34,636 nucleotides of DNA from Eubacteriaceae bacterium (lineage in GTDB: Bacteria; Bacillota; Clostridia; Eubacteriales; Anaerofustaceae), in assembly GCA_009782515.1 (NCBI GenBank), contig WRIY01000028.1, positions 1 to 34,636 of the forward strand. The letters run 5' to 3'. Below, one piece after another: positions 8,768-15,958 of this stretch (positions within the stretch are counted from its first letter, which is position 1; every line of letters starts with the position of its first letter). The notes beneath the pieces were generated by a model. That model was not told where the DNA came from and ran no database searches. It saw only the letters and a program-made list of their open reading frames with translations. The position numbers were made by a program, and so were the translations under genes.

Positions 8768-10110
8768 AAGATTGCCTCCGGTATATCTGAATTGTCAGCC
8801 ATAATGCTGCTGCCAAATATCTCGTACTTGCGGGCATACTTTCTGTAGCCAAAGTTGGCAAGAAGGTACAGCCATCCGAAAGCAATCAGCTTGGGGCTCC
8901 AGCTCCACCGCTTTAAAATGCTTTTAAATGAGTACGAATCTTTCCATGCCCTCTGCATCCCTTGCTCAAGCTCTTCGGGCGCCATATTCTTCAGCTCGAA
9001 GACAAGGTGCTCAACATCGTACAAAGCCCAGTTGCGCTCAGTTATGCGGCCCTGCGCTTCAAGATAGTTATAGTAGTCTGTTTTCGGGAACGGCGTAAAT
9101 ACAGCATACCTGGGAAGATCGATTTTTACTTCGTCGGCAAACCTGACAGTTCTGTCAAAGACATCAGGCCCGTCCTCGTCTGCGCCAAAGGCAAAGCAGC
9201 CCATAACCATAATTCCATGCTTATGCAGCATTCCCATCAGCGCTTTATAGTTGCCCGGCTTGTTTATCCCCTTGTGCATCTGCGCCTGGCTTGATTCATC
9301 AATAGACTCAAAGCCTATCAGCAGCCCCTTGCAGCCGCTCTTTTCAAACAGCTCTACAAGCTCCTCGTTAAGCGCGATGTCAGAAGTTGTCAGCCCGAAC
9401 CACCATTTCTTCAAAGGGATCATTGCCCTCAGCAGCTCCTTTAAGTAGGCCATGTCAGAGAGCAGGTTGACATCAGGGAAAACAACCTCTTTTCGGGGCA
9501 ATGACTTTATTTCATCTATAACGTCATTGACAGGGCGCGTGAGCACCCGCTTGCCAAAAGCTTTCGGGTATGCGCAAAAGGAGCAGTTCAGGTGGCAGCC
9601 CCTTACAGCTTCGACAGTGTTTAGCGTTATATATGCCCTTTTGTCAAGCAAGTCCCTGCGGGCAATCGGCCGGCCTGCAATATCTTCGCACGGATCGCTT
9701 GAGTAAAATTCCTTAAGATCCCCTTCCCGATAGTCCAGCAGCAGCCTCGGCCATGAGCTGTCCCCGAGCCCGATTACAACACTGTCTGCGTGCTCTTTGG
9801 CTTCATCAGGGCATAGCGACGGGTGTGGGCCTCCAAGAGCCACAACAGCGCCGCGGGATCGATAGTATTCAGCATATTTATACGATCTTGCGCTGGTGCC
9901 GGTTATACAGGTAATCCCGATTATGTCAGCTTGTATGTCCAGCGGAATTGGCCCTGCAGTTTCGTCATATATAGCAATGTCGGCTTCAAGCTCAGATGGC
10001 ACAAGGGCAGCAAGCAAAGCCAGCGTCATTGGCGCATAGTGCAGGTTTTTTGAGAACAGCCCGTCATGGCGGTGCATAGCGCCTGCAGGGCTGAGCAAAG
10101 CAATTTTCAT
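8764..10110 (-). CDS. B12-binding-type radical SAM protein, copy 1 of the operon (most divergent)
   Basis: This protein has 448 residues from ATG 10108-10110. An AGGTGA ribosome site overlaps the end of the permease gene. An alternative GTG three codons earlier lies inside that site. The B12-binding-like domain contains IIGITCITGTSARSYKYAEY and VALGGPHPSLCPDEA. The cluster motif is VRGCHLNCSFCAYP, with Cys172, Cys176 and Cys179. Later motifs are VVFPDVNLLSD, LLIGFESIDES, CFAFGADEDG and FTPFPKTDYYN. The C-terminal block MAPEELEQGMQRAWKDSYS with SILKR matches its paralogues. Copies 2-4 share an FF(V/A)DD strand, whereas here it reads VVFPD. It also has an extra hydrophobic C-terminal stretch (LIAFGWLYLLANFG). 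This copy probably acts on a different step or site. Confidence 0.85.
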   Translation of the reverse strand: MKIALLSPAGAMHRHDGLFSKNLHYAPMTLALLAALVPSELEADIAIYDETAGPIPLDIQADIIGITCITGTSARSYKYAEYYRSRGAVVALGGPHPSLCPDEAKEHADSVVIGLGDSSWPRLLLDYREGDLKEFYSSDPCEDIAGRPIARRDLLDKRAYITLNTVEAVRGCHLNCSFCAYPKAFGKRVLTRPVNDVIDEIKSLPRKEVVFPDVNLLSDMAYLKELLRAMIPLKKWWFGLTTSDIALNEELVELFEKSGCKGLLIGFESIDESSQAQMHKGINKPGNYKALMGMLHKHGIMVMGCFAFGADEDGPDVFDRTVRFADEVKIDLPRYAVFTPFPKTDYYNYLEAQGRITERNWALYDVEHLVFELKNMAPEELEQGMQRAWKDSYSFKSILKRWSWSPKLIAFGWLYLLANFGYRKYARKYEIFGSSIMADNSDIPEAIL

Positions 10111-10119
10111 ATTTATCAC

Positions 10120-11244
10120 CTAAAAAAAGGATGCGACAGCCATTAGAAGGTACATTGCGGCAATTATGCCCCTGAGCAAAGAGCTGTTGGCATGCCTGCC
10201 CAACAGCGGGCCATCAGAGCCTGCAACAGCATTCTTGTAAGCAGGCACAGCCATGCATGCGACAACTACAGCAGTAGCCCCGCCTGCTATCTGCATCAGG
10301 CCAAGAAAGCCTGACACCGGCAGCAGTGCCAGCACTAATGCCGGCGCTACGCCGGCAAGCCATGCGCTAAAGCGGCTTGCCTTGAAATATTCCTTGGTCA
10401 TGTCCGAGAGCTGCATAGATATCGACCAGAAAGTCCCAAGCATTGACAATGCAATAAACATCGATCCAAATATGCGCATAGTCCCGCCGAGCGCCTCTGC
10501 CCAGCCGACAATAGCAACTTCGCTCACCGGATCCGAGCAGGCGAGCGTGCACAGCGCTATTAGCGCCATAACAAGCAAGTTTATAAAAAGCCCAAGCATT
10601 ACAGCCAGCCTTAGCTTTCCCTTAGAGCCTGCAAGGCCGCATGCAGCCTGTGGCACAGCAAAGAGCGATGAAAGGCTAAACATCGCCATGCCATATACTG
10701 CCAGCAGCTTTGATGGCTCCCATGCTGCCTGGGGAAAAGGCTGATGGATTTCAAGCAGTGCAGATTTAATCGAAAGCGCCAGCAGAAAGCCAACCATTAT
10801 TCCAAGAGCGCCTGTTTCATTAATCGCCACACGCTTTAGGCCGAGAAATACGATTATAGCCGCGAAAGCAAAGAATAACAGCTCTCCGGCCAGAATGCCT
10901 ATGCCAAGCAGGCCTGAAAGAATCTCTCCTGCCCCGGTTATATACGCAGCGAGGTTGCATGAGAGCACAATTGCCATAAGCGCGTAAAATGCGCTTCTGG
11001 CCCACTGGTTCCAAAAAAGGTGCTTTGTGAATATGCCAAGCAGTTCGCTTGCGTTGTCTGTCCTTATTGACAGTTCAGCAACCATGATATGCAGCACTGC
11101 TGTCACTATATACGCAACCAGCATTACCAGAAAGGCCGGCAGGAGCCCTGTCCTGTAAACAAGGAAGGGCAAAGCCATAACTCCCCCTCCGATTCCGGCG
11201 CCGGCTATAAGGCATACTGCTTCAGCCAAAGTTAAATTTCGCAT
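10120..11244 (-). CDS. Aromatic/hydroxy amino acid-type permease (LeuT-fold, HAAAP-like)
   Basis: This 374-residue integral membrane protein has about ten or eleven hydrophobic segments. It opens with MRNLTLAEAVCLIAGAGIGG followed by GVMALPF, the glycine-rich unwound first helix typical of APC-superfamily amino-acid transporters of the aromatic amino-acid/HAAAP type. Start is ATG 11242-11244, and no strong ribosome site is visible upstream. It is the first gene of a tight operon, and its TAG overlaps the ribosome site of the first radical SAM gene. It most likely moves an amino acid, or an amino-acid-like precursor or product of the radical SAM pathway, across the cytoplasmic membrane. Substrate and direction are not readable from sequence. 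Confidence 0.75.
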   Translation of the reverse strand: MRNLTLAEAVCLIAGAGIGGGVMALPFLVYRTGLLPAFLVMLVAYIVTAVLHIMVAELSIRTDNASELLGIFTKHLFWNQWARSAFYALMAIVLSCNLAAYITGAGEILSGLLGIGILAGELLFFAFAAIIVFLGLKRVAINETGALGIMVGFLLALSIKSALLEIHQPFPQAAWEPSKLLAVYGMAMFSLSSLFAVPQAACGLAGSKGKLRLAVMLGLFINLLVMALIALCTLACSDPVSEVAIVGWAEALGGTMRIFGSMFIALSMLGTFWSISMQLSDMTKEYFKASRFSAWLAGVAPALVLALLPVSGFLGLMQIAGGATAVVVACMAVPAYKNAVAGSDGPLLGRHANSSLLRGIIAAMYLLMAVASFF

Positions 11245-11259
11245 TTGTTTTCACATTGC

Positions 11260-11297
11260 GGCTGCAATTTGGCATGCAGCCTATAAGCTTTATTATA
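11260..11297 (-). promoter_or_regulatory. Candidate promoter and leader hairpin of the permease-radical SAM operon
   Basis: On the minus strand a perfect TATAAT (11292-11297) lies about 48 bases upstream of the permease ATG. No good -35 hexamer is seen at the usual distance. Just downstream the leader holds a perfect 7-bp inverted repeat, GGCTGCA/TGCAGCC (11260-11266 with 11275-11281), which could form a small hairpin between start site and gene. No T-box or cobalamin-riboswitch sequence was recognised. Confidence 0.4.
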
Positions 11298-11438
11298 CGG
11301 CATATATCGACGCTTAGTGCATTGCGCTTTGCTGCATGCCATGCCATATAATTCTAGGCTTTGAATACAGCATTTTTGGGGCATAAGCGTTTGCCGCACT
11401 GCCTGCCGCATGGCCGCTAAATGGCGGTCTTCGCAATG

Positions 11439-11447
11439 TGGTATACT
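11439..11447 (+). promoter_or_regulatory. Extended -10 promoter for the candidate small RNA
   Basis: TGGTATACT on the plus strand is an extended -10 element (TGn plus TATACT). No strong -35 is visible, as expected for extended -10 promoters. Transcription would start near 11453-11455, just before or within the first hairpin of the structured segment that ends in an intrinsic terminator. Confidence 0.4.
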
Positions 11448-11450
11448 AAA

Positions 11451-11553
11451 GACGCTGCCAAACAGCGTCCCCAATGCACTTAACCACAAATCAGCTTTGC
11501 GCTGATTAGCTTTGCCCGAGCTATCCGCCCCAGCATGGCGGGTAGCTTTTTTT
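11451..11553 (+). ncRNA. Candidate structured small RNA, about 100 nt, family unknown
   Basis: Three consecutive hairpins lie in about 100 bases with no coding frame of merit. The first is GACGCTG/CAGCGTC (11451-11457 with 11463-11469, 5-base loop). The second is AATCAGC/GCTGATT (11489-11495 with 11501-11507, 5-base loop). The third is an 11-bp stem, AGCTATCCGCC with GGCGGGTAGCT (11519-11529 with 11537-11547, one G-U pair). The last is followed by seven T, as in an intrinsic terminator. An extended -10 lies directly upstream. It does not resemble SRP RNA, tmRNA, 6S RNA or a riboswitch class that I recognise. The next gene in this direction is about 600 bases away, beyond the terminator. Confidence 0.35.
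11519..11553 (+). terminator. Intrinsic terminator ending the candidate small RNA
   Basis: An 11-bp stem (one G-U pair) with a 7-base loop is followed by TTTTTTT at 11547-11553. No plus-strand protein gene ends upstream, which is the main reason to suspect a non-coding transcript here. Confidence 0.65.
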
Positions 11554-12163
11554 GCAGCATTCCCAATATGCCGCCCATATTGGCCACGGCGCGCTTTTTT
11601 TGCTGCGCAATGCGGATTTGTGCAGAAAACAATAAACATTATACTATTTGGCATTATTGCAGCCTGCTATCTATTCCGCCAACGCGCCTGCGCTTTGGGC
11701 CCACAGATCAAAACAGCCAATTATATAGCCCTCGCTTTAAAGCTGCAATTGGCTTTTAGACGTGTATATCGGCCTGCCTGCAGGCACTTTTCTGCAAGGA
11801 TGCAGCAAATTATTAAGAACTCAGAGAAAACGGTAGGCGAATTAGCAATTTAGTGATAAGATGGAAATGTTAGGAAGTTATCCGATATTAGTACAAAAGC
11901 ACTATCTCTGCATGTTTGCTATTTTCGGCATCCGGCTTCCTGGCGATGCAGGCTAACTTTGGCTTTGGGCAATATAGACATGCATGCTGCAAGGGGCAAT
12001 CTGTTGTAGCCCTGCCTGCAATTGCGCTGGAGCCTTAAGCAGGCACAGCGCCGAACACAAGCCTGGCCATCATCATACATTATAATTCGGCCAGAGCAGC
12101 AAAAGCGCCGCCAAAGGGCGCTGCAAACATTTATTTTGAATCATCTATCAAAGGAGAATTGAA
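11554..12163. other. Gene-free intergenic stretch
   Basis: No credible coding sequence was found. A perfect 8-bp inverted repeat, CCAATATG/CATATTGG (11563-11570 with 11576-11583), lies just after the terminator. The remainder to about 12080 shows nothing I can name. TATAAT at 12081-12086 is a possible -10 for the symporter gene, with a poor -35. A small hairpin, AGCGCC/GGCGCT (12104-12109 with 12117-12122), lies in that gene's presumed leader. Confidence 0.4.
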
Positions 12164-13570
12164 ATGACTGAAGCAAAAGAAATGCCAAAAAGCTTCCCAT
12201 GGCTATATTTCTTCATGAACTTTGGGCAAATGTTCGGCCTTGCGGTAGCGATGAGCTTCCTTATGATCTTTCTGACCAATGTAGCAGGAATCACTCCGGC
12301 TATCGTGGCAACCATCCTCACCATTTCGCGCGCTGTTGACTTTGTAGCTTCAATAGTGGCAGGGCCGATGGTGCAGAAATCAAACTTTAAGATGGGCCAG
12401 TTTCGATCGTGGATTATGCCTTGCGTTATAGCTGTGCAAGTGGGCGTATGGCTCATGTTCCTGAACCCGAACGTATCGCCGGGCGTTAAGGCTGTTGTTG
12501 TCGGCGTTGGCTACATACTGCAAAATGCCCCGATGAACTTTTTGGTCACAGCAACAAACGGCCTTATGGCAAAGGTATGCGGCCCTAGCATGGAAAACCG
12601 CATGGCTATCTCAGCAAAAGTTATGCAGGGCATGAACGCAGCAAACATCTGTGTTTCAATGATGACCCTGCCGCTTATCAACTATTTAGTTGGCCTGGGA
12701 TCAAACGGGTATTTCATCGTATCAGTGGCATACGGCCTGCTCATGATCGCATCCAGCTTTATCGTTTTCCTAAAGACAAAGGAATATGACGAGTATGATC
12801 CGAACTTTAAAACTGCCGGCGGCCCGAGCGTAGGCCAGATATACGGCGACCTTCTCAAAAACCCTATGGTATGGGTGCTGCTGTTTGCTAATGTTTTGTC
12901 AATGACAAGCATGATGACCATAGGCGGCCTTGGCATGTACTACTTTATGTATTCTGTCAAAAATATGAACATGCAGCCTATTTCAATGACTATAATGTCC
13001 GTTGTCAGCCTGGTTGCAGCTGTTATAATGGCTCCGGTTTCGCAAAAAATCGGCAAAAAAAATTCTGCTATTCTTTCAACAGCCATATCTGCCGGGGTCC
13101 AGCTTTTAATCGGGCTGTTTGCCGACAAGAGCGTGTGGATTTATATCGTGCTGTCAGCCGCCAATGGCTTCGGTGCTGCTATACTCGGCGTTGTCGGCGT
13201 AAACCTCTGGCTTGACGCCGCTGAATACCAGCTGTTTCAAACGGGAGTTGACACTCGCCCGACAGCTATGTCAATGGCAAATATACCAATGAAGCTTGGC
13301 ATGGTTATATCAGGGCCTATAACGGCAATGATCCTGAATGCTTCAGGATTTTTTCAGGACTTTGCCCCTGACGGGTCTCTGCTTGGCGCTGATATGACTA
13401 ACCCGACGATGTTTGTGCGCATATTTGGGTTCTTCCCGGCGGCTTTCAGCCTTGCGATATGCCTTATCTATCTGTTTGGCTACAAGATCACTGACGAGAA
13501 AGCAGCTGAATACGCTGCAGCCAACCAGAAAGCCATGATGGAGAAAATGGCTGCTTCCGGCGGAAACTAG
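12164..13570 (+). CDS. GPH-family (MFS_2) sodium/proton:sugar symporter-like transporter
   Basis: This 468-residue membrane protein starts at ATG 12164 after AAAGGAGAATTGAA, a strong ribosome site. It has about twelve hydrophobic segments. SRAVDFVASIVAGPMVQ followed by MGQFRSWIMP is the conserved loop of the glycoside-pentoside-hexuronide:cation symporter family (pattern D...D...G...D...s.wGr.RPw). It would import a glycoside, sugar acid or related solute with a cation. Substrate cannot be assigned, because no glycosidase or sugar gene accompanies it. The C-terminal tail (DEKAAEYAAANQKAMMEK) is charged and cytoplasmic. A strong terminator follows at once, so it is probably transcribed alone. 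Confidence 0.8.
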   Translation: MTEAKEMPKSFPWLYFFMNFGQMFGLAVAMSFLMIFLTNVAGITPAIVATILTISRAVDFVASIVAGPMVQKSNFKMGQFRSWIMPCVIAVQVGVWLMFLNPNVSPGVKAVVVGVGYILQNAPMNFLVTATNGLMAKVCGPSMENRMAISAKVMQGMNAANICVSMMTLPLINYLVGLGSNGYFIVSVAYGLLMIASSFIVFLKTKEYDEYDPNFKTAGGPSVGQIYGDLLKNPMVWVLLFANVLSMTSMMTIGGLGMYYFMYSVKNMNMQPISMTIMSVVSLVAAVIMAPVSQKIGKKNSAILSTAISAGVQLLIGLFADKSVWIYIVLSAANGFGAAILGVVGVNLWLDAAEYQLFQTGVDTRPTAMSMANIPMKLGMVISGPITAMILNASGFFQDFAPDGSLLGADMTNPTMFVRIFGFFPAAFSLAICLIYLFGYKITDEKAAEYAAANQKAMMEKMAASGGN

Positions 13571-13628
13571 AGCGCACAGCAATTTACTTAAGAGTGAATT
13601 GCCATCTGGCCCTTGCAGCAATAATAAT

Positions 13629-13660
13629 CAAAAGGCAGATCAAAGCCGATCTGCCTTTTG
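13629..13660. terminator. Strong terminator after the symporter gene
   Basis: A perfect 13-bp inverted repeat, CAAAAGGCAGATC with GATCTGCCTTTTG (13629-13641 and 13648-13660), has a 6-base loop. Its A-rich and T-rich flanks would let it act in both directions. It separates the symporter from the following GNAT gene. Confidence 0.85.
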
Positions 13661-13711
13661 CCGTTTATGCAGCAGCACAAAAGAAATTAAAGCAGGCAAA
13701 GGAAGGCTTGT

Positions 13712-14689
13712 ATGCAATTTGAAGGCTTTGGCATTAGCCATATAAAGGCGGCAGAGCAGATCGCGCTGCAAAATTACGAGCAAGCGCGCAGCCATGCGCC
13801 CGAGCTGCCCCGGATTGACTCCAGTGATTTTTTTGATCTTGGCAAATATGCACAAAACGGGCTGGGCGTCGCTGCGATCAGCGAAGGCGAGCTGGCAGGC
13901 TATTTGTGCAGCGTTTCGCCTATCGCGAATGCACTTGGAATAAGCGGCGTTACAGGCGCATTTTCGCCACTCGGCGCAAATGGCGCAATTGGAAGCAGCC
14001 AAGCCGGCATTTATGCACGAATGTACCAAGCAGCAGGCGGGATATGGGCTCAGGCGGGAGCCAGCAGCCATGCTGTATGCCTATATGCACATAACAAAGA
14101 TGCATTGGCCCAGTTTTTTCGCTATGGATTCGGGATGCGCAGCATTGATGCAATCCGCTCTGCAGGCGCAATTGCAGCTCCGGAAAACAGCGATTATATT
14201 TATTCAGAAGTATCCGATGAGCAAGCCCTTGATGTCATGGAGCTTGAAAACCTGATGCACCAAAGCTTCTTGGAAAGCCCGGTTTTTTTGCGCAACACTA
14301 TACATACCGAGGCGCAATGGCTGGAGTACTGGAATGCTTGCCATCCCATATGCTTTGCAGCAAACGCAAATGGAAAGCTAATAGCATTTATTCTTGCTGA
14401 GCGCACCGGGGAAAACTTCATAAAAGATACCCAAGGCTATATGCATATCACCGGGATGTTCTGCTTGCCTGAACATAGAGGCAAAGGCGTCAGCCAGAAC
14501 CTGCTGAATCTTGTACTGCAAAAGATAGGCGATGATGGATGCGCCCGCCTGGGCGTAGATTATGAGAGCATAAATCCGTCAGGGTATGGGTTTTGGAGCA
14601 AGTATTTTACAGCGTATTCGTACAGTGTCGTGCGCAGAATTGATGAAGACGCAGCCCGTGCACAGACAGGGCGCACTGCAGCCGAGTAA
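13712..14689 (+). CDS. GNAT family N-acetyltransferase (two-lobed)
   Basis: This 325-residue protein starts at ATG 13712 after AAGGAAGG. The second half has a classical GNAT core. MHITGMFCLPEHRGKGVSQN (about residues 246-265) gives beta4 and the acetyl-CoA pyrophosphate loop HRGKGV. Then comes LGVDYESINPSGYGFWSKYF, the beta5/alpha4 region with its Asn. The N-terminal half, with LYAHNKDALAQFFRYGFGM (around residue 128), looks like a second, degenerate GNAT lobe, as in many double-GNAT proteins of Clostridia. It should transfer an acetyl group from acetyl-CoA to an unidentified amine. It is flanked by terminators on both sides and is probably monocistronic. Confidence 0.8.
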   Translation: MQFEGFGISHIKAAEQIALQNYEQARSHAPELPRIDSSDFFDLGKYAQNGLGVAAISEGELAGYLCSVSPIANALGISGVTGAFSPLGANGAIGSSQAGIYARMYQAAGGIWAQAGASSHAVCLYAHNKDALAQFFRYGFGMRSIDAIRSAGAIAAPENSDYIYSEVSDEQALDVMELENLMHQSFLESPVFLRNTIHTEAQWLEYWNACHPICFAANANGKLIAFILAERTGENFIKDTQGYMHITGMFCLPEHRGKGVSQNLLNLVLQKIGDDGCARLGVDYESINPSGYGFWSKYFTAYSYSVVRRIDEDAARAQTGRTAAE

Positions 14690-14702
14690 AGTGATATCGA
14701 TG

Positions 14703-14815
14703 ATGTTTCAGCAACGATCATGGGCCAGGCGGCTGAGATCCTTGCCTGAAGTTTATCAAAATCATGAAACATGGCCCAGCTCCCATACATGCTACATTAA
14801 TGGGAGCTTTTTGCC
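14703..14815 (+). terminator. Structured 3' region and intrinsic terminator after the GNAT gene
   Basis: The terminator stem AGCTCCCAT/ATGGGAGCT (14778-14786 and 14800-14808) is followed by TTTTT. Upstream lies an 8-bp inverted repeat, ATGTTTCA/TGAAACAT (about 14703-14710 and 14764-14771), enclosing a smaller CAGGC/GCCTG pair. Together they could form a multi-branched fold before the terminator. It may simply end the GNAT transcript or act as a leader for the next gene. No known riboswitch was recognised. Confidence 0.6.
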
Positions 14816-14877
14816 TATTGCATGTTTAGAGAGCGAAATGCACAATAATAACAGAGCCAAACCTCATTGGAGACATC

Positions 14878-15854
14878 ATGTATAAAGATATCGGCAAGCT
14901 TGCCCTGGGTTATATTGCACTGATTGCAATGCTGTTTTTTCCTCTTTCCTGTATGATCAGGAACTACCGTGAGGCTGTATACGAACCAAACCCTTTCGAC
15001 GTTCCCCTAGTTACACTAAATGAGCCTTCCAACTTAGTGATAGAAAAAATTCTCCCAGCATTGATGGAGCAACAGCCCTGTACCCTCTATACGCTTCCTT
15101 TGCGCTAAACACATACCCGGAAGATGAATTCAATTATATAGGAATATATGATCACATGCGTTATGTAGAATGTTCTTCTACTACAGTGGCATATGAGCGC
15201 CTAATAGCAGGGGAAGCAGATATTATTTTTACCGCAGGGCTTTCTGAAAGGCAGCTTCAAGCCGCAAAGGACAGAGGAGTTGAGCTCACGCTAACCCCAA
15301 TAGGCTGCGAAGCTTTCGTATTTTTTGTGCACAACGACAACAGTGTTGACAATCTTGACATAGAAAGCATTAAAAAGATATATTCGGGACAGGCAAAGAA
15401 CTGGAAAGAGTTTGGGGGAAGCGGCAGAATAAGAGCTAACCAGAGGTATGAAGACTCCGGCAGCCAAACAGCGCTTATGTCATTTATGGCAGGCACAAAG
15501 CTGATGAAAGCTCCGGGGAAAACTACAATGTCTACGATGGGAGGCATAGTAAGAGAGGTTTCTTTGTACCGGAACTACGAAAGCGCAATTGGCTTTTCAT
15601 TCCTGTTTTACACTGCTGAAATGGCCCAAAACAGCGACATCAAGCTTTTGAAGGTAAACGGGGTATACCCCAGCAGGGAAAGCATAGCCAATGGAACATA
15701 TCCTATTGCCTCAAAGTTTTATGCTGTAACAGCGGGTTCAGACAACCCAAACGTAAAAGCGTTTATAGATTGGATACTTTCCGAGCAAGGCCAGTACATT
15801 GTTCAGGAAGTTGGCTATACTCCTTTATTCCCAAATGAAAATATAAATGAATGA
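14878..15854 (+). pseudogene. PstS-like solute-binding protein, copy A, frameshifted at an A6 run
   Basis: Two frames join into one protein resembling its tandem neighbour. The first starts at ATG 14878 (GGAGA upstream) with one hydrophobic N-terminal segment, then reaches VPLVTLNEPSNLVIEK. The frame then slips. The second frame continues IDGATALYPLYASFALNTYP, YVECSSTTVAYERLIAGEAD and DIESIKKIYSGQAKNWKEFG to the stop at 15854. Adding one A to the AAAAAA run at 15044-15049 restores a reading (IEKNSPSIDG) that aligns residue for residue with copy B (IANDLPRIDG). The family (PBP_like_2) binds phosphate or another oxyanion outside the membrane. The phosphate-loop position reads YEDSGSQTAL, where copy B has NEGSGSQTAL. 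It may be a real pseudogene, a phase-variable gene or a sequencing error. Confidence 0.75.
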
Positions 15855-15958
15855 CAGAAGGGTGCAGCCGTTAGCCCCGCAAATGCGCCTGAAGTTTCCT
15901 GCATGCCATTCGGGCTCAATGCACAATAATAATATCGAAACAATTTTTTGGAGGCATC

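Noticed and set aside
11245-11450. T-box or cobalamin riboswitch before the permease/radical SAM operon
   Set aside because: No T-box core sequence and no B12-box-like sequence were found in the leader on the minus strand.
11512-11853. Plus-strand frame of 113 codons after the small-RNA candidate
   Set aside because: No ribosome site or domain. It overlaps the terminator hairpin and has irregular composition.
14731-14760. CTGAGA and following bases as a TPP riboswitch
   Set aside because: The GGGGTGC and second conserved TPP helices are absent and no thiamine gene follows.
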